Position numbers and translations under genes: made by a program. Positions 1-8,453 of a stretch of DNA of 37,235 nucleotides are shown in pieces. The DNA comes from Henriciella sp. (GTDB taxonomy: Bacteria; Pseudomonadota; Alphaproteobacteria; Caulobacterales; Hyphomonadaceae). Position 1 is the first letter of the stretch, and every line of letters starts with the position of its first letter. The stretch spans positions 1 to 37,235 of the forward strand of contig JABSQB010000003.1 of NCBI GenBank assembly GCA_013214545.1, read 5' to 3'. Below the pieces are notes generated by a model that saw only the letters and a list, made by a program, of their open reading frames with translations, was not told the origin of the DNA and did not search any database.

Positions 1-139
1 CGCCTTGTTGCCAGGCATCATACCAACGATAGAACGTCGGGCGTGACACACCGATCTGCTCCAGCGTGCGTTTGATCGGCTGATGCGATTGCTCGACCAG
101 CTGGATGATCTCCAGCTTCTCAGATGCAGGATACCTCAT
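1..139 (-). CDS. IS3-family transposase OrfB (N-terminal 46 residues, partial)
   Basis: Reading leftward from ATG at 139, the protein begins MRYPASEKLEIIQLVEQ and continues through a helix-turn-helix-like stretch with VSRPTFYRWYDAW before the window ends. This is the N-terminus of the OrfB catalytic subunit of IS3-type transposases, whose DDE integrase core would follow outside the window. Its ATG overlaps the orfA stop as ATGA (139-136), so it may be translated by coupling. In many IS3 elements the functional transposase is instead an OrfA-OrfB fusion made by -1 frameshifting. I did not identify a slippery site here. Confidence 0.8.
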   Translation of the reverse strand, partial: MRYPASEKLEIIQLVEQSHQPIKRTLEQIGVSRPTFYRWYDAWQQG

Positions 140-498
140 ATGTCGTCGTCCCCATCCGCAATCACGCTTTTTTTGAGCACGCGGTTTTCCAGGGTGAGGT
201 CCGCAACCACCTCTTTGAGGTCGCGCATCTCACGGCGCATCTCAACAACCTCATCGCTGCGGGCTTCGCGTTGGGTGTCGCCCGCCAGGCGCTTCTTGCC
301 AGCCTCCATAAAATCCTTCGACCAGCTATAATATTGGCTCTGGGCAATCCCTTCCCGGCGACACAGCTCGGCAATCGAATGTTCGCCCCGCATGCCTTCC
401 AGGACAATGCGGATCTTCTCTTCTGCTGAATACTTACGCCGGGTGCGGCGCTTCACCGATCTTATGTGCTGCTCGGCACTTTCGGATTTTTTGCTCAT
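136..498 (-). CDS. IS3-family transposase OrfA (helix-turn-helix protein)
   Basis: About 120 residues with a basic N-terminus (VKRRTRRKYSAEEK), a helix-turn-helix of the IS3 OrfA type (SIAELCRREGIAQSQYYSW), and a C-terminal heptad-like stretch (MRREMRDLKEVVADLTLENRVLKK) that would act as a leucine-zipper dimerisation segment. In the family, OrfA binds the terminal inverted repeats. The start at ATG 498 is preferred because AGGAG lies five bases upstream. A GTG two codons earlier overlaps that Shine-Dalgarno sequence. The stop overlaps the orfB start (ATGA). The frame is intact, so this copy is not visibly decayed within the window. Confidence 0.85.
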   Translation of the reverse strand: MSKKSESAEQHIRSVKRRTRRKYSAEEKIRIVLEGMRGEHSIAELCRREGIAQSQYYSWSKDFMEAGKKRLAGDTQREARSDEVVEMRREMRDLKEVVADLTLENRVLKKSVIADGDDDI

Positions 499-584
499 CT
501 TCACTCCTTGGGTCAGTTACGATGAGCCAAAAATCCTCCTTAAGCAAAACAACCAAAGTGTCTCACGGTCGCTGAACCGCTACA

Positions 585-2093
585 ACCCTCTCCGGCGATG
601 ATGAAGGCAAGTTCAATATCGACCAGGATACTGGCGAGGTCAGCTTCAAGTCCTCGCCCGACTTCAATCACATCATCCCGGATAACAATACCTATAACTT
701 CACCATCACAGCGAAAGATGGCCATGGTGTCGAAACGGAACGGGATATCACCCTGACGGTGCTCGAATCGGAGAGCCCCACGGTCTGGGAGTTTGATGGA
801 GATGATCAATCCAATTCTGGCACGTATCAGCGTATCAATGCCGGCCGGAGCGAAGTGAACCTCAATAATCAAAACGAGGGCGGTCTGAGAATTGAGAACG
901 AAGACGGGATTGAACTCTGGTTCTCAGTCGATCCAAACACCAACGACAAAAACGGTTTCCTTTCGTGGACGGGAGCTAACACTGGAGTTTTGGGGCGAAG
1001 TGACAGTGATAGGTCTGACGAAACATTCTACTATGCCGTCTATAACGGTACAAATAACCCGTATGTGGATACACCCGACCTGGACCAGCTTGTCATCGCC
1101 CCAAACCGCCACACGCTTGATGATGTCAATTATCAGGATGATCGTGATAGCAATGGCGACTTTACGGCGCGCTTTATCGGCACCGAAGACAAGCCCGTGA
1201 CAGTGAATTTCGCAAGCGGGCTCGGCATCTGGGAAGTGACCTTCCACAGCGCCGATGGCAATGATGTCATCGTCCAGATCGGTAACGATGACCGATACGG
1301 CCCGGACTTCAATAATGGCAATAACATCGACTGGCTTATTGCCTGGAACGACGAAACGGCCGAAGCCGTTGGTCAGTTTACGCATATCACGTTCAAAACG
1401 CTGACCCCGGCGCTTATCAATGTTAAGAACCCGGTCTTCCATATCGAAAGTCTCAGCATGGCGGACTATGCCACGGGCGCGGCGAGTTTTGATGGATCTG
1501 AAACATCGATCGACGTCGAAGGCGGCGCCGCGACGAGTGAGGTCATCTATGACGCCAATGTCATCGATCCGGACGGCGACGATGCCGCCGCCCGATACAC
1601 CCTTACAGGCGACGATGCGGACGATTTCAATATCGATGACGAGACGGGCGAGGTGACCTTCAAGACCTCACCGGATTTCAATGCCCCGGCTGATGCCGAT
1701 AACGACAATGTTTATCACATCACCATCATCGCGACCGATGAAGAAGGGCTCACCACCGCCCAGGACCTTGAGATCACCGTGACCGAACCGGCTGCTGCGG
1801 CAGCTCCGACCTCCGTCACGCTGAACACGATCAAGCTGCAAGAAACCCCGCTGACCGATACGCCATATGGGTCTGAGCAAGACAACAATAGTCCGGATCC
1901 AGACAGCACGCTCCTGTCTAAAATGGACGGCGAGATTTTGTCTAAGGAGACCGTTCCGCCCACGACCCCGGCGAAGACCGAGGCGAGCTCAGAGGTACCC
2001 GCACCGCCAGTCGATGAGATCTGGGACCAGGACGCCCTCGCTGCCGCCATGCTGCATCTCGACATGGCTGCAGGCAGCGACGCTATGGCTTAG
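585..2093 (+). pseudogene. Cadherin-repeat secreted protein, 3' remnant interrupted by the IS
   Basis: An open frame of 502 codons with no start of its own runs directly out of the IS end. Four codons to its left, just inside the IS, is an in-frame TGA (573-575). The first ~60 residues (TLSGDDEGKFNIDQDTGEVSFK...) closely match a second copy at about 1594-1790 (TLTGDDADDFNIDDETGEVTFK...). Both are cadherin-like repeats with acidic, calcium-binding-type DxD and FxIDxxTGEV motifs. Between them lie about 200 acidic, Asn/Asp-rich residues that I do not recognise. The C-terminus is Pro/Ala/Glu-rich and ends DMAAGSDAMA. The lack of a start, the cadherin repeats and the adjacent type I exporter suggest the 3' end of a large exported adhesin or surface protein. 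Annotated as disrupted because the upstream part is separated by the IS. Confidence 0.75.
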
Positions 2094-2144
2094 GCAAACA
2101 CCTCGAGCAGGGCCGCCTTGCCGACCCTGTCTTACAGAAAGATC

Positions 2145-2179
2145 ATCCGGCCGGGCCCGCACGCCCGGCCGGATTTTTT
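2145..2179 (+). terminator. Rho-independent terminator
   Basis: A 12-bp perfect stem (ATCCGGCCGGGC, 2145-2156, pairing with 2163-2174) with a 6-base loop is followed by six T residues (2174-2179). It lies 50 bp after the cadherin-protein stop and is the obvious end of that transcript. Confidence 0.9.
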
Positions 2180-2265
2180 GCGTGATCTCGGCCAGACGTC
2201 CGCACTGGTTGGCGCGTCGCTTTGATTTGCGCTGCAGTTTTCGATAGCGTCCGCAGCTCAATGCA

Positions 2266-2973
2266 ATGAATGAGCTGGTCATGCCGCTGAGCACTCGTCT
2301 CTCGCCCGTTTGTTTCACAGCGCTCCTTACCGCGGGGGCGCTCGTCTTGTCGGCCTGCACCACTGAAACACCGTCGGCGGTTTCGACTGACAATGGAGCC
2401 GAACCCGTGATCTCACGATTGGTCGGTCATTACAGCAATCTGGATCAATATAAGGCCGCGCCTGACGCTCACAAAATCGCGCCAGAGATTGGCAGTGACG
2501 CGCCATGGATCGATCTGCAATATGCGGTGTTTAAGCGGGTTAATGTACCGTCTGTCCCAGGCGACGTGATTGCCCTGGAATGGCGCAGCGGCGCAAAGAC
2601 CGGCCCGATATCAAGACAGCGTTTATGGGCCTTCAGGGCCAGTGACGCGGGCCTCGTCATGGACTTTTACACACTGACCTCAGAGATCGAGTTTTCCAGT
2701 GCCGAGGCCTTCTTGGGTCTGCAATTGGATGACCTCATTTCATATGGCAACGCCTGCGCGCTACCCGTTCATGCGGTGGACGGCGGGTTCGCAATGGCGA
2801 TCCCGGAGACCTGCCAGATTGTTTCCCGGTCAGGACGAGACATGACTCTCTCCGCGCAGATCTCAATCGGCGATACCCTGACTTATCAGGAGTCCGGCCG
2901 CTTCCCGAACGGCGATTTGGTTTTCCAGGTGCCCGGCATCGGGCCGTATCAGTTCACGCGCCTGACGGAGTAG
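2266..2973 (+). CDS. CpeT/CpcT-like lipoprotein
   Basis: 235 residues with a lipoprotein signal: a hydrophobic stretch ending in the lipobox LSAC, with the lipidated Cys at residue 31. The mature part has the pattern of the CpcT/CpeT (DUF1001) family: GHYSNLDQY near the start, a middle segment ending RQRLWAFR (the family has YRQR), two spaced Cys residues (in GNACALPV and ETCQIV), and a C-terminal GPYQFTRL. In cyanobacteria the family attaches bilins. Homologues in non-photosynthetic bacteria have no established role, and no phycobiliprotein is expected here, so the function is unknown. An ATG at 2281 is an alternative start that still leaves a full signal peptide. The gene follows the terminator at 2145-2179 and faces the exporter operon tail to tail, with only 11 bp between the stops. 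Confidence 0.55.
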   Translation: MNELVMPLSTRLSPVCFTALLTAGALVLSACTTETPSAVSTDNGAEPVISRLVGHYSNLDQYKAAPDAHKIAPEIGSDAPWIDLQYAVFKRVNVPSVPGDVIALEWRSGAKTGPISRQRLWAFRASDAGLVMDFYTLTSEIEFSSAEAFLGLQLDDLISYGNACALPVHAVDGGFAMAIPETCQIVSRSGRDMTLSAQISIGDTLTYQESGRFPNGDLVFQVPGIGPYQFTRLTE

Positions 2974-2984
2974 CGGAACCAGAC

Positions 2985-4094
2985 CTAGTCGGAGATGGAG
3001 AGCACCGTCTTGATCTCTTCCCCCAGCGGCCCGATCGCGCCCGGCTTGCGGACGCCATTCAGCACCGCGACATCATAAAGCTCGTCGACAATACCTTCAA
3101 AGACCAGCGAATGGGTGATTGTGCCGGTCTTCAGATCAATGAAATAGAGGCCGCTGCGCGGTTCGATACCCTTTTCTTTCAGGCGCCCGTCTAGCGCCAG
3201 CCCGGTAAAGGTCTTGTTTTCATCGCGCGGCTTGGACAGCCCGACGACGGCATGATCACCAATGAAGTCGAGCCCGCGTAAATATCCGGGACAAAAGGCC
3301 AGCGGCACGAAGGTCTCTTTCTCCATGTCGACATAGCCAAAATCACCCGTGCCTGAATTGTGCAGCCACAGTTTACCATCATGCCAGCGCGGCGAATGCG
3401 GCATCGAGAGGCCGTCACACACCACTTCGTTGTTGGAAATATCCATCACCACGCCGCCGGATTCGCGCTGGCCGCGCCAACCTTCATAGACATCGGTCTG
3501 GCTGATCATGGTAACATAACGCGGCACGCCGTCGCGCAAGGCCAGGCCGTTCAGGTGACAGCGGTCTTCGGCTACCAGTTTGGAAATGAATGGCGGCTGC
3601 CAAATCGGCTCAAAACTATGTTCAGCGCTGGGTTTGGCGAGGCAATTGAAAAGCGTGTTGATAAAGACGGGTGAGCCATCCTTGTCCAAGGCCACATCAT
3701 GGATATCGAGGTCGCCGGTGAAATAGGACATGCGCGGCGCATAATAGGCATCGCAACCGCCCTGCCCCAATTGGCCAGGACGAACCAGATTTTCAAACCG
3801 GAAGAATTGCGTGTTGCTGGAGACCCAAAACCCGTTCTCATAGCTGGTCAGGCCCAGGCAGCGTCCGATATTGCGATTGAAGATCCAAAGGTCTTTCTTT
3901 TCATCAAGCCCGAAGAACATGATCTTTCCGACCCGGTAAGTCGTGATTGCCAGGCTGGCATTCTGCGACTCAAGCCAAGCATTAAAGCCGCGTGAGGCAT
4001 CGGCTCGGAAGACTTCCTGCGGCGCTTCAGCACCCGTCGTCGTCGTCTGCTTAGGCGCAGCCTTGGGCTTCTCTTTGGTCATTTCCTCTGCCAT
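2985..4094 (-). CDS. TIGR03032/DUF4915 family protein
   Basis: 369 residues. The N-terminal ~35 are low-complexity, Lys/Ala/Thr-rich and probably disordered. The rest carries the hallmarks of TIGR03032 (DUF4915): DLDIHDVALD (128-137), NTLFNCLA, WQPPFIS, DRCHLNGLALRDG (177-189) and LSMPHSPRWHDGKLWLHNSG (229-248). The repeated strand patterns suggest a beta-propeller-like fold, but this is inferred. The family has no proven function that I know of. GAGGAG eight bases before ATG 4094 supports the start. It is the fourth gene after the type I exporter, 57 bp behind the TolC-like gene, and probably shares its transcript. No signal peptide is visible, so it is expected in the cytoplasm unless it is itself an exporter substrate. 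Confidence 0.85.
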   Translation of the reverse strand: MAEEMTKEKPKAAPKQTTTTGAEAPQEVFRADASRGFNAWLESQNASLAITTYRVGKIMFFGLDEKKDLWIFNRNIGRCLGLTSYENGFWVSSNTQFFRFENLVRPGQLGQGGCDAYYAPRMSYFTGDLDIHDVALDKDGSPVFINTLFNCLAKPSAEHSFEPIWQPPFISKLVAEDRCHLNGLALRDGVPRYVTMISQTDVYEGWRGQRESGGVVMDISNNEVVCDGLSMPHSPRWHDGKLWLHNSGTGDFGYVDMEKETFVPLAFCPGYLRGLDFIGDHAVVGLSKPRDENKTFTGLALDGRLKEKGIEPRSGLYFIDLKTGTITHSLVFEGIVDELYDVAVLNGVRKPGAIGPLGEEIKTVLSISD

Positions 4095-4151
4095 TTTTAT
4101 GATCTCCTCGGGATCTGAAGTCTTTGCAGCATCTCTTGTTTGCGCAGCTGC

Positions 4152-5420
4152 CTAGCTCGACAACGCGTCCACCAGAGACACGAGTTGAAGGGTTTGTTCG
4201 CGCCCGAGATAACGCGCCTCAATCTCCTGCAGGATCGCGTGTTGCACGCCCGCTTCAGCTTGCAGCACATCCTGATAAGGACGAAGGCCATTCTCGAACT
4301 CTCGCAAGAGAGCAGCGGCTTCCGTTTTCAAGCTTTCGCGAGCCGAAACCTGCGATAAGGCCAGAGCTTCGTAAGCAATGGCGCGCTGCCAAGTCAGCGT
4401 AATGCGCTTTTCGAGATCGCGGTGCAGACGCGCGAGATTCAGCTCCGCCGCCTGCAAGTCAGCCGCGGCTTCCTGTTTTTCCGAACTGTAACGCCCAAAC
4501 CCGTAGATCGGCGCGGAGACATTGATGCCAATCCGCGACTCGACCTCGAACTGATCAGAGAAGTCTTCATTCGCGACCGCAGCTACACCTTGCACATCTA
4601 CAGTGGGTGCCCGATTTCGCCCAACCGCGCGAAGCTCGGCCTGCAGCGCCGTCCGTTCTGCCTCGGCTGCGAGGATCTGGGGATGCTGGACGGTAGCGAG
4701 GTCAATGATGCCGACCAGCGTTTCAGGCAGATGTCGGGCGAAAAAGTCGTCGACTTGCGCCAGGCTTTCACACGCCGCTTGTTCGCTACTGGTCAGAATG
4801 AAAAGGTCAGATTGCGCGGCGGCCAGGGCCAGTTCTTCTTCGATCAGATCGGACCCAGCAAGCGCAAACTCGGCCTCGATCCGGGCTTTTTCAGCTGCGG
4901 TGATGTCCTTGGCCGTCAAGCGCGTTTCGAGCCCTGCGACCAGGTCCGCGAGATAAGCTTTGCGCGCGCGGGCGGCGCGGACGCGCTCCTCAGCTTTCAA
5001 CGCATCGAGATAGGTTTGCGCGGTGACCGTAGCAACATCGTTTCGGGCGCTTTCCAGCCCAAAATCGGCGACCGACACCCGGGCTTCTGCGCTGCGCTGT
5101 TCCAGACGGCCGCGGCCAAAGTCAAACAGGCGCTGGGAGACGGTGATGCCCAATTGGTTATTGGTGCGGCCATCGCCAATCCCGTTTGGGCCATCATTGG
5201 TCTGAGCAAAGCCGGAAATTTGCGGACGCCATTCTGACTTGACGCCGATCAGGCGCGCTTTTGCTCCGGCGACCCGGGCATCCGCTTCGCCGATCGAGGG
5301 GTCGATTGTCTCGCTGAGCCGAACCGCATCGGTCAGCGTCAGGCACGCCTGCGCCGTGGCAGACGCTACAGGCCAAGCACATGGCATCAGAAGCGCCATC
5401 GTAATGTATCGAAAAATCAT
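4152..5420 (-). CDS. TolC-family outer membrane channel of type I secretion
   Basis: A 422-residue outer-membrane efflux protein. An N-terminal signal peptide (MIFRYITMALLMPCAWPVASATAQA) is followed by the two OEP halves: LTLTDAVRLSETIDPSIGEADARV at the start, an SQRLFDFGRGRLEQRSAEA strand-coil motif in the first half, and SAPIYGFGRYSSEKQEAAADLQAAELNLARL at the equivalent place in the second half. This internal repeat and the long coiled-coil segments are typical of TolC. The start at 5420 is chosen over an upstream in-frame codon because AAGGAG lies eight bases before it and it gives a proper signal peptide. It begins four bases after the HlyD-family stop. It would form the trans-periplasmic and outer-membrane exit duct for the exporter encoded just upstream. 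Confidence 0.9.
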   Translation of the reverse strand: MIFRYITMALLMPCAWPVASATAQACLTLTDAVRLSETIDPSIGEADARVAGAKARLIGVKSEWRPQISGFAQTNDGPNGIGDGRTNNQLGITVSQRLFDFGRGRLEQRSAEARVSVADFGLESARNDVATVTAQTYLDALKAEERVRAARARKAYLADLVAGLETRLTAKDITAAEKARIEAEFALAGSDLIEEELALAAAQSDLFILTSSEQAACESLAQVDDFFARHLPETLVGIIDLATVQHPQILAAEAERTALQAELRAVGRNRAPTVDVQGVAAVANEDFSDQFEVESRIGINVSAPIYGFGRYSSEKQEAAADLQAAELNLARLHRDLEKRITLTWQRAIAYEALALSQVSARESLKTEAAALLREFENGLRPYQDVLQAEAGVQHAILQEIEARYLGREQTLQLVSLVDALSS

Positions 5421-5424
5421 GTCC

Positions 5425-6723
5425 CTACTCCTTGGCGCCGCGCCGGAACGTGGCGGTGATCGGTTCGACCAGGTAATTGAGAAGCGTGCGGTTTTTGCCT
5501 GACACCACAAATGCCTCTACAGGCATGCCTGGTGACGCAGTGAGGCCATGGTCGGACAACGTCTTCGTGTCCAAAACCACGCGCGCTTCATAGAAGGAGT
5601 AATCGCCGTTCGGAGAGGTTTTTAGATCCGGACTGACGTCCATGATCTTACCTTCCAAAGTCGGTGAGATCCAGCTGTCGAGACCGGTCAGTCGGGTCTT
5701 CACATCAAGACCGACATAGACGCCTTCGCGTTCGGTCGGCGGGATCTCAAGCGAAGCGATAAGCTGGGTTTCCAGCGGCACGATCTCAACAATGGGGTCG
5801 CCTGGCGAGACAACGCCGCCAAGCGTCTTGTACGCCAGATTGAGGATCTCTCCTGACAGAGGCGCATAGAGTGTGGTCCGGTTGACCACATCCTGCGCGG
5901 CACGCAGACTTTCAGAGGCTTCAGCCGCGCGGGCACGGGCTTCCAACAAGTCTTCCGTGGCCGCCTCAGCAAACTGCTCTCGGGTCTGAATGATCTGGAT
6001 GCGAACCTCGCGCGCCTGAATCAGGTTTTGCTCTTGCTCAGCCTGCAATCGAAAAAGCTCGCTCTCGGCCGCAGAGAGATCGCGTTCCAATTGCACAACC
6101 GCGTCGCCAGAAATGAGATTCTCTTCTAGCAGACCACGCTTGCGTTCCAGATCGGTCTTGACGATGTCGATCGACCGAACTTGTCCGTCAATTTGAGCCT
6201 GCTTGTTGCGCGCGCTTTCAGCCAAACCATCTGCGCGGCTCTGCAAGACACGGACATCAGCGCTCAGCCGACGGTTTTGTTGTGCGAACAAATCACGTTG
6301 CCTGGCTAAAATATCGCTCAGCGTTTCAGGCGCAATTTCTATGCTGGGATCCAGTGGCTCAAAGCCCAGCGCGTCCGCACCATCGAGCAGAGCTGTTAAT
6401 CGATCAATCGATGCGAGATTGTTGACAAGGTCCTGAGTCACCTGATCGCGCCCAGCCGAAGCCGCAATATCTGTCAGGACGACCAATGCATCTCCGGCTT
6501 CGACCACGTCTCCTTCTCGCACCAGGATCTGATTGATGATCCCGCCTTCTAGATGCTGAACAAGCTTGCGATCATTCTCGACCTCAACCGTTCCGAAGGC
6601 GATCGTTCCTTCTGCCAGGGGTGCGAGCGAAGCCCAAACCAGGAATCCGCCTAGTGATAAAACGCACACAAAAAAGGAGGTCAGCAACCGCCCATCGGTG
6701 AAGATCAGTCGCCACGCGCTCAT
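5425..6723 (-). CDS. HlyD-family membrane fusion protein of type I secretion
   Basis: A 432-residue periplasmic adaptor. It has a short cytoplasmic N-terminus, one membrane helix at about 14-34 (LLTSFFVCVLSLGGFLVWASL), a lipoyl-like segment (QHLEGGIINQILVREGDVVEAGDAL, about 56-80), a long coiled-coil region (about 115-290, with Gln/Glu/Arg-rich heptads), the second lipoyl half (TTLYAPLSGEILNLAYKTLGGVVSPGDPI), and a C-terminal beta-barrel ending GMPVEAFVVSGKNRTLLNYLVEPI. This matches the HlyD/PrtE type that links the inner-membrane ABC exporter to TolC. Its ATG overlaps the stop of the ABC gene as ATGA, so the two are probably translationally coupled, as expected for subunits of one complex. 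Confidence 0.93.
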   Translation of the reverse strand: MSAWRLIFTDGRLLTSFFVCVLSLGGFLVWASLAPLAEGTIAFGTVEVENDRKLVQHLEGGIINQILVREGDVVEAGDALVVLTDIAASAGRDQVTQDLVNNLASIDRLTALLDGADALGFEPLDPSIEIAPETLSDILARQRDLFAQQNRRLSADVRVLQSRADGLAESARNKQAQIDGQVRSIDIVKTDLERKRGLLEENLISGDAVVQLERDLSAAESELFRLQAEQEQNLIQAREVRIQIIQTREQFAEAATEDLLEARARAAEASESLRAAQDVVNRTTLYAPLSGEILNLAYKTLGGVVSPGDPIVEIVPLETQLIASLEIPPTEREGVYVGLDVKTRLTGLDSWISPTLEGKIMDVSPDLKTSPNGDYSFYEARVVLDTKTLSDHGLTASPGMPVEAFVVSGKNRTLLNYLVEPITATFRRGAKE

Positions 6724-8453
6724 GCCGATACACCCTTCTGATCCATCACATCCCGGCCTGTGACGGCGGCGTAATAGGCCTCTCCTGCAACAAGTTTGAT
6801 TTCCTGCTTGCTCAACACCAGCACCTGATCGGCTTCCTTGATCAGCCGGACATCATGCGTTGCAACGATCACGATCCGACCTGCGGCACGTTTTTCGGCC
6901 AGGGATTTCTTCAGACGCGCCACGGTGAAACTGTCCAAATTGGACGATGGTTCATCCAGAACGATCAGGACCGGGTCGCCGAACAAAGCGCGCGCCAGAC
7001 CAACGGCCTGCGCCTGTCCTGCTGAGACGTGCATGCCGCCCATGCCAACTTTCGTGTCATATCCATCAGACAGACCACTGATCAGCTCATGTACGCCGCA
7101 ATCTTTCGCCACCTGCACCGCGTCTGTTCCGTCTGCACCGGTGAACCGGGCGATGTTCTCAACGACACTGCCCGGCAGCAAATCAACGTTTTGCGGCAGG
7201 TATCCGAGGAAACGACCCCGGTCCTCAATGTTCCAAGTATGCAGGTCGCGACCGCCGAGCGTGACCTGCCCTTCTTGCGGGGACCATACGCCCGTCAACG
7301 TTTGCAGGAGCGATGTCTTGCCCGTCCCGCTCGGACCCGCGATCGCGAGCATCGTTCCGCCAGCAAGCGACAGATTGAAACGCGGCAGGATGGGTTGCTC
7401 GGCACCCGGAATAGCGACTTGCAAACCGACGAATTCCAGTCTCGCATCGGGTCGCGGCATTGGCGTGAATGGATCTGGCGTGGCATCAGGATCGTTCAGT
7501 CGCGACTTTAGCTCTCGCCATGATTTGCGGGTGCGGATGATCTGTCGCCACATGCCGACGCATTGATCAATCGGCGCCAGCGCCCGACCCAGCAGAATCG
7601 AGGCAGCGATGATGACACCGGGCGTCGCTTGTTGTTGCAGAACCAACCAGCCACCGGTACCAAGCGCGCCCATCTGCAGGACCAATCGCGTTCCGCGCGT
7701 GAACGCACCAAAAAAATTGGTCGCCTTCGAGGTGCCAAGCGACAGCGTATCTGCCATGACCTTGCGCCTCTGCCAGTCCTCAAAGGCAGATTGCGCCATG
7801 CCCATGCTGACAATGGCCGAACGTTGTTCTGCCACATCGGCAGCAAAGTTCTGCGCCGTGCGCTCGGCGTCTTGCGCAAACTGTTCCCGGCCCCGCGTCG
7901 AAAGTTCGGCGAGGATTGCGATCAAGAAGAGCAGAACCGCCCCGGCAACACCGATCCAGCCAATCAAGGGATGAACCAGAAACATGATCATCAAAAAGAA
8001 CGGCGTGAATGGCAGATCAAAGAAGGGCAGCGCCAGTCCATTTGAATAGAAGGACTGGACCACACCCATATCGGACAAGTCTTTGCGCAATGCACCTTCC
8101 GGACTGGTCCTGTTAAAGTTCACATTGAAAAGCTTGCGCCCCATTTGCTGTCGCAAAAACACGGCGCCGAGCGAGAGAACGTGGCGACGCGCGCTTTCGG
8201 CGAAGACATAGGTCACCATCAATCCGCCAGCGAGCACTGAGACGAGAATGAGCGTCTCAACTGATCCGGAGGTCAGAACGCGATCATAGACCTGCAGCAT
8301 GTAGAGCGGCGAGACCAGCATGAGCAGGTTGACCACAATCGAGAAGAGGACAGCGACCAGCAGAAAAGGCCGCATCCGCCCTGGTGTAGAAACGGATGCG
8401 GCACGCACTTCAGGTGCGTTCTGGGAGGAACCTTGCAAGCTAGGAGAGATCAT
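6720..8453 (-). CDS. Type I secretion ABC transporter (PrtD-like permease/ATPase)
   Basis: A 577-residue half-transporter with the membrane domain (about 28-320, starting LLVAVLFSIVVNLLMLVSPLYMLQVYDRVL, a signature of PrtD/AprD-type exporters) fused to an ATPase domain. The ATPase has Walker A GPSGTGKT (373-380), ABC signature VSAGQ (about 475-480), Walker B VLIVLDEP (about 495-502) and the switch His in VATHD. There is no C39 peptidase-like N-terminal domain, so substrates are expected to keep an uncleaved C-terminal signal. It is the first gene of the exporter operon (ABC, HlyD, TolC, DUF4915). The broken cadherin protein 6 kb away is a plausible substrate by proximity only. An alternative start (residue 27, MRPFLL) would remove a polar tail. 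Confidence 0.93.
   Translation of the reverse strand: MISPSLQGSSQNAPEVRAASVSTPGRMRPFLLVAVLFSIVVNLLMLVSPLYMLQVYDRVLTSGSVETLILVSVLAGGLMVTYVFAESARRHVLSLGAVFLRQQMGRKLFNVNFNRTSPEGALRKDLSDMGVVQSFYSNGLALPFFDLPFTPFFLMIMFLVHPLIGWIGVAGAVLLFLIAILAELSTRGREQFAQDAERTAQNFAADVAEQRSAIVSMGMAQSAFEDWQRRKVMADTLSLGTSKATNFFGAFTRGTRLVLQMGALGTGGWLVLQQQATPGVIIAASILLGRALAPIDQCVGMWRQIIRTRKSWRELKSRLNDPDATPDPFTPMPRPDARLEFVGLQVAIPGAEQPILPRFNLSLAGGTMLAIAGPSGTGKTSLLQTLTGVWSPQEGQVTLGGRDLHTWNIEDRGRFLGYLPQNVDLLPGSVVENIARFTGADGTDAVQVAKDCGVHELISGLSDGYDTKVGMGGMHVSAGQAQAVGLARALFGDPVLIVLDEPSSNLDSFTVARLKKSLAEKRAAGRIVIVATHDVRLIKEADQVLVLSKQEIKLVAGEAYYAAVTGRDVMDQKGVSA

Larger units (their letters stand above)
1..584 (-). mobile_element. 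IS3-family insertion sequence, left part outside the window
   Basis: Two overlapping minus-strand reading frames (orfA, then the beginning of orfB) have the size, order and sequence style of an IS3-family element. The outer end is placed at 584/585. On the minus strand the element would begin TGTAGCGG at 584, which fits the TG...CA ends of this family, and from 585 rightward the DNA reads as a cadherin repeat that is cut off at that point. The other end, and hence any target duplication, lies beyond the left edge. The boundary is inferred from the interrupted gene, not from a matched terminal repeat. Confidence 0.85.

Noticed and set aside
1594-1790. Second cadherin repeat as evidence of a mobile or tandem DNA repeat
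   Set aside because: The similarity to 585-775 is at protein level with diverged DNA, so it reflects an ordinary duplicated protein domain.
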